A DNA stretch of 48,015 bases. It comes from Fragilariopsis cylindrus CCMP1102. Its lineage: Eukaryota; Bacillariophyta; Bacillariophyceae; Bacillariales; Bacillariaceae. The notes beneath the pieces were generated by a model. It saw only the letters and a program-made list of their open reading frames with translations. It did no database searches and was not told where the DNA came from. The stretch is taken from NCBI GenBank assembly GCA_900095095.1, contig FMBT01000247.1, forward strand, positions 1-48,015, in the 5' to 3' direction. The position numbers and the translations under genes were made by a program. Below, one piece after another: positions 43,390 through 48,015 of the stretch (positions within the stretch are counted from its first letter, which is position 1; each line of letters begins with the position of its first letter).

Positions 43390-46300
43390 TTATTTCGTGG
43401 TCGTGATTGTCAATGTTTTAGGTGGATGCTCCTTCTTTTCACTATGATGAGAAGAATGACGGCATTTATTCCAACTTTTTGAATATTCAAATGAGAACCG
43501 GCTGCCATAACCGACCATATGACGAAGTACCTCTCGTATACTGTCTAAGCTGCATGGCTTTGGTAGATACCCAGCCGCACCATTGTCAATACAATATTGT
43601 CGGAATGAATCCGAAACATGAGCAGTGACAAAAATAACTTTTGGGATGGGGTGTCCACCATCACGTTTGTTGAGCGCACGACAAGCTTCAACGCCATCCA
43701 TTTTTGGCATTTGCATGTCCATCAGGACAAGATCAAAAGGTTGCTTGGCTTCCATCTCGACGGCTTCCAAGCCATTATTGGCAATGGTAACCATCGTGAC
43801 ACCACATCGATTCAGAAGTCTCTTCATGACCTTTTGGTTCACAAGATTGTCTTCGGCAATTAATATTCTTAGCCCAGAAATCAGTTCATCCCCTTCATCG
43901 CCAAGAGCTCTCGAACATGCCTTGGCTGGATTTCCTAATAGTTCTTGGCCAAAGTCTCCCAGATACTGGATCAGGACAGAGGGGAAAACCTCCATTAGAG
44001 AGCGCCAATGCTTCTTTGTCTTTTCTATTCCATATTTAGGACCAAATGTTACCAAACACGACCTAGAATTTTCCTTTAAGAGTTCGAATGATTTTGCATC
44101 GTAAAGATCTTCCTGTACTAAACAAATATACGTCATTTCTGGCACTAGCGCCCCTTCCGAACTGATTAGTGTAACGAGATCGTCCATATTATGGAAATGA
44201 GTACAGTTAACCTTGAACGCAGCAAAGATATTTTGAACCAACGTAGTTTGCGGGTCAGTTTCATCCGCCACAAAAAGTATCGACGTCGAACCAAGCCTGT
44301 CGGAGAACTCTTTAATGTTAATAGGACGATCAACGAACGGAATTTCCACTTTAAAATCCGTCCAGCTTCCAACATCACTGTCTACAGAAATCTTACCATC
44401 CATGGCTTCGACAAGCTTTTTTGTGATCGAAAGCCCTAGACCGGTGCCCCCAACTGTGTTAGTTAAACCAGTTTCGGACTGACGAAAGGGCTCAAAGATC
44501 TTATCAAAGTCCTCCGATCCAATTCCTTTGCCATAATCTTTGACGGAAAGGACCAGCATTTTTTTGTCATCGGCAATAGTAACATTGAAATCGATTCTAC
44601 TTTCTTCGTTACTAAACTTGATGGCGTTACCCAGCAAGTTGTATAGAATTTGTTGGACCCGTCGACTATCCGTAGCAATGCATTCTGGGAGGAGAGGATC
44701 AAACGTAGCAATAATGTTCAAACTTTTGTCAACAGCTATCTGGCTTGTCTTCACTAAATGAATTACTGCACCAAGAGTTTCCTGAAAATTTACTTCTTTA
44801 ACAAGAATTTCGACTTTCCCGCTCTCTAATTTCGAATCTATATGTGAGAAGAAAACAAAAATGGTTAGCAACAGCAAGCGATGGTAAGCTGGTGTTACAA
44901 AATACTATTAGGCTGATTCTACATATCGTAGTAATAACTTACAATCGAGAACATCATCTACAATCTGTCGTAGAAGTTTTCCACTAGATACGATCATTCC
45001 CATGCTCTCCTTTTGCATTTCATCAAGTTCCGTATCTTCAATCAAGCTCGACAAGCCGATGATACAATTCAATGGCGTCCGAATCTCATGAGACATGGAT
45101 GCAAAGTGTTGAAGTTGCATTGCAGACGAAGACGCAATCTTGTTATTGGCTATCGCTAAATCCGCATTTAATGCCTCAAGACGAGATGTTCGTTCCTTGA
45201 CCTTCATCTCGACTTTAAGAGTCATGTCGACGTATTCAGCTGAAGGACGCTCTAATGGGTCACGTGCGAAGCATTCGTTCATAAGTTTCGCCACCTTTGA
45301 TGGACAATGTAATGGAACAGGTGGGCGTTTATTAATTTTTGGATTACAAACTTGTTTTACAACATCGCTATACCTTTCTCCCTCATATGGTGGCCGACCA
45401 GAATAAATTTCATAAATAACGATACCAAGCGCATAAATATCTGATTCGGGGCTATTCACACAGTTCCCCTGTAGTAACTCTGGGCTCATCCAAAACGGTG
45501 TACCAACAGCTCCAATATGTGTTTTGCCGCCTGTGATACAAAACCAGATCAATATACAAGTTGGGTGAGCCAATTAGTGAGAAATATGAAGAATGCTGTG
45601 CTGTGCTGTGATGTGTTGTGCGAGACAAAATGAAACAAGAGAGCGACTAAGACTTACTCAAACCAAAATCAGTGACCTTAGCACAAAGATTTTCATCAAC
45701 TAATACATTCTGACTCTTCAAATCGCCGTGTATAACTGGTGGATTGGCACTATGCAGGAATCGTAATCCTTGTGCGACGTCTTTGAGTATATCTAAGATC
45801 TGTTCTGGTTTTAATACAATCGAATCATCTTGTAATACATCAAACAAACTTCCGTATCGCATGTATTCCATAATTAGCATCGGATCATCTTTCCGTGACG
45901 GCATGACCGCTCCCATAACGGTTGTAATACAAGGATGTCGAAGGCGTGCCAACTGACGGATCTCTGCTACAAACTCCGACTTTAGATATAATTGAGTGTT
46001 ATCGTCTCCTTTGTTGTCAAAGCAAAATCCTAACACACCACGTTTTTGATTGTATTGGCCACTCATCATTACTTTGGATTGCATCATGCTGTTCATGATT
46101 GTATTTGGAGCACGGCTTTTCATACCACGATTCATCGGACCAGTTATTGCATTACCTAGAGAGAGAGAGAGAGATGAATGTGAGTGAATGTCGTCGGTTA
46201 AAACTTGAATATGCAAATAATGAATTGTGTTACAATGATTATATACTCACCGTTTTCAACATCTTCGAGGATGCTACCACCACCACCCCACGAATCATTA

Positions 46301-48015
46301 GATGCGGACCATTTACTACTAGATTTACGAGGATCAAACAATGAATCACGTTCAGTTCCAGGAGGGATCACACGCTTGACAGCAACTTGTGTACCTCTAT
46401 ATTCTGCTAATAGAACCAGTCCGAAGGTACCCTGACCGATAATCGTAGCAGATCCATCACCGAAGTCTAATTCATCAATTTTAACAATCCATACCGAATC
46501 GGATTGTTTACGTTTATATTCAACGTAGTAATGAACAATGATGCCGACCAAAAGAAGTATTGGTAGAATAATACTCGGTATAAAGATGTACAATTGAACG
46601 CATGAATCACCGATCGGTACTGAATCAATACATTGGAGTTCATTGGGGATTTCACATGGTCGGCATAAACATTGGAATCCTTCACCACAATCCAATCCAA
46701 TAACAGCACATGCAGTGTCAACTACCTCTTTCGATTTAAGGAAGGACCCCTCCGGACATGAAATTGCATCATACAATTCAGCCGAACGGATACATCTCCA
46801 TGTTAATGATTCTGGGTCCTTCTTGATAAAACCAACAGCTTCTTGCATACTACGTAATTGCATATATGAAAGTGACGTTGTCCATTCAGCGTATTTGCCA
46901 TTCGTTTGTGCCTTCAGAGCCTTCACAGCAATATCATGTGTAACACCACAGGGAATTGGTCCAGATGTATATAATTCTGATAGTGGTATTTGATTACAAG
47001 CAACTGTTGTTGAATTGATATTAGATTGATAACATTGATCAACAGATATACCGATATCAGCATACGCTGCAACATTCAGCATAGCCTGTTGTACTTCTCT
47101 TGATACATCCTGACTAACATGCGTCAATGCTGCTATATTCCATTCAGCATATAATTCTGTTGAACTTTGAAATGGGAATGGCACACCATTAATTTCTAAA
47201 CCTGGTTGTGGATTAATAATCTTAAATTTATCTAAATCAACAGGATTACCATCAGCATCCTTACTTCGTTCAAGTTGATCAGTTCTAATAAAGCCCACAT
47301 CAAAATCACCTGCCAATAATCCTTTCACAACTAATCCTTGATTACTTGTAAATACAAGTTGCTTTGGATCATCTAAATAATTCATACCGTTGTCAATCAT
47401 TGCCTTAAATTGCATCTGACCTGATCCTAATCCAGAAATAGATGCAGCAGCAACCCTTTGATCTTTTAAATCTAATACAGAATTAATATCATCTCGATTA
47501 GACAATGTTGCAATCACACCACCAAATTTTTCTAAATCATATATCTGACCAGATACTTTCCTTCGTGATACCTGACTTGCTAATGAATATGATTTATATT
47601 CACTTTCAATACAGGAATATGCGGATGGATTCACATAGATGAAATCAACTTTTCGTGATTCGGCATCGGAAAATAATGTTAAAAAATTTAATGGCTTTAA
47701 TTCAAATTCAATGGGTGGATCAAATTTTTGTCCAGCAGTGGCTGTTAAATATTCATTAAATGTGGCATTAAATTCAGCATAGGCTGCATCAAAGCCACGT
47801 ATCGCTAACACACCCACTGTATACTTTGGTTTGATCGCAATCGCACCTCCCCCGCCCACTGCCTCGTCTGGATCCCAATTGGTTGGTATATGACATACTT
47901 TATTATTATTATTATCGTCTTCGAGGAGGTTCATGACCTCATTATCATTCACAGTTACTGTTACAGTTTCTGTCTCATTCACACCAGAATCCTCCTGTAA
48001 TAACGGTGAATTGTT
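43390..48015 (-). CDS. PhnD-type receptor: protein kinase - histidine kinase - receiver hybrid, 5' end beyond window
   Basis: Four exons (to 46251, 46155-45658, 45530-44943, 44837-43390) with phase-1 introns; the frame stays open to the right edge, so the start lies outside. Extracellular part: a PhnD/phosphate-phosphonate substrate-binding-like domain (YTVGVLAIRGFDAAYAEFNA, VDFIYVNPSAYSCIE, GLVVKGLLAGDFDVGFIRTD; about 47830-47100), then a Cys-rich stem (CGEGFQCLCRPCEIP). Membrane helix: LYIFIPSIILPILLLVGIIV (about 46590-46530). Kinase: GQGTFGLVLL, VAVKRV, HPCITTVMGAV, IHGDLKSQNVL, TDFGLS, GTPFWMSPELL, so all catalytic motifs are present (HGDLKSQN and MSPE are TKL-like). Histidine kinase: FASMSHEIRTPLNC (His codon 45088-45090), NLLGNAIKFS, DYGKGIG, GGTGLGLSI. 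Receiver: ILIAEDN, LMDMQMPKMDG (Asp codon 43717-43719), VTAH, PKPC. Every phosphotransfer residue is kept. No frame break. Confidence 0.92.
44838..44942 (-). other. Intron 3 of receptor kinase gene
   Basis: GTAAGT donor after GTTCTCGATT and CACATATAG acceptor; phase 1, 105 bases. Splicing restores DDVLDYSKLESGKVEI, the standard end of a HisKA dimerisation helix. Confidence 0.88.
45531..45657 (-). other. Intron 2 of receptor kinase gene
   Basis: GTAAGT donor directly after the DFGLS codons and TATCACAG acceptor; phase 1, 127 bases. It splits the kinase activation segment (TDFGLS-GKTHIGAVGTPFW). Confidence 0.88.
46156..46250 (-). other. Intron 1 of receptor kinase gene
   Basis: GTGAGT donor after GAAAACG and (CT)nAG acceptor; phase 1, 95 bases. 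The (GA)n run on the plus strand (46158-46172) is its polypyrimidine tract. Confidence 0.88.

Noticed and set aside
43390..44877. An independent histidine-kinase/receiver gene
   Set aside because: Its apparent start lies in intron 3; splicing from the HisKA exon gives the expected VLDYSKLESG sequence.

Overview
The window looks like nuclear DNA of a diatom (a pennate, Fragilariopsis/Pseudo-nitzschia-like genome is my best guess). The evidence is AT-rich DNA full of short microsatellites, spliceosomal introns of about 95-240 nt with GTAAGT/GTGAGT donors and CT-rich acceptors, and protein families typical of diatoms: MATH-BTB proteins, diatom-type leucine-rich repeats, a phytanoyl-CoA dioxygenase relative, a CCxCCCDxRR membrane protein and a copia/gypsy-like retroelement fragment. 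The species is inferred and not proven.

Layout. 1-11.5 kb: a MATH-BTB protein whose BTB domain carries a nucleoporin-like FG insertion (minus, runs off the left edge); an Ariadne-type RBR ubiquitin ligase (plus); an unknown protein (minus); an 11-mer-repeat LEA/synuclein-like protein (plus); an NlpC/P60-like protein (plus); a small RING protein (minus). 11.7-18.1 kb: an intact TRMT2A-like tRNA methyltransferase (minus), a broken phytanoyl-CoA dioxygenase (plus), a secreted glutaredoxin lacking both active-site cysteines (minus) and a LURP-one-related protein (plus), the last two divergent. 18.2-25.8 kb: a two-module type II membrane protein resembling glycosyltransferases (minus), an LRR relic (plus), a four-helix membrane protein (minus) and a retrotransposon relic (plus). 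25.8-36.9 kb: a zinc-ribbon/short-chain dehydrogenase fusion (minus), a translin-TRAX fusion (plus), an APP1-like phosphatidate phosphatase (plus), a GNAT acetyltransferase (minus), an NADH-cytochrome b5 reductase (minus) and an unknown membrane protein (plus). 37-48 kb: a PDZ/ankyrin scaffold of about 1,570 residues (minus), a small acidic membrane protein (plus), and a receptor (minus, 5' end beyond the window) joining a PhnD-like ligand-binding domain, a membrane helix, a eukaryotic protein kinase, a histidine kinase and a response-regulator receiver.

Genes are arranged singly, with mostly divergent promoters or convergent 3' ends; I see no operon or gene cluster. Possible functional links are inference only: ubiquitin ligation (MATH-BTB, RBR, RING), RNA metabolism (TRMT2A, translin-TRAX) and lipid metabolism (APP1, cytochrome b5 reductase, phytanoyl dioxygenase).

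Many genes are interrupted by one-base frameshifts, most of them one base missing from a short A or T run, while the translation either side stays open and conserved. This is more like uncorrected long-read sequence than old decay, but the lesions cluster (six or more in the RBR gene, none in the receptor kinase), so true pseudogenes are not excluded. Gene spans below ignore these breaks.
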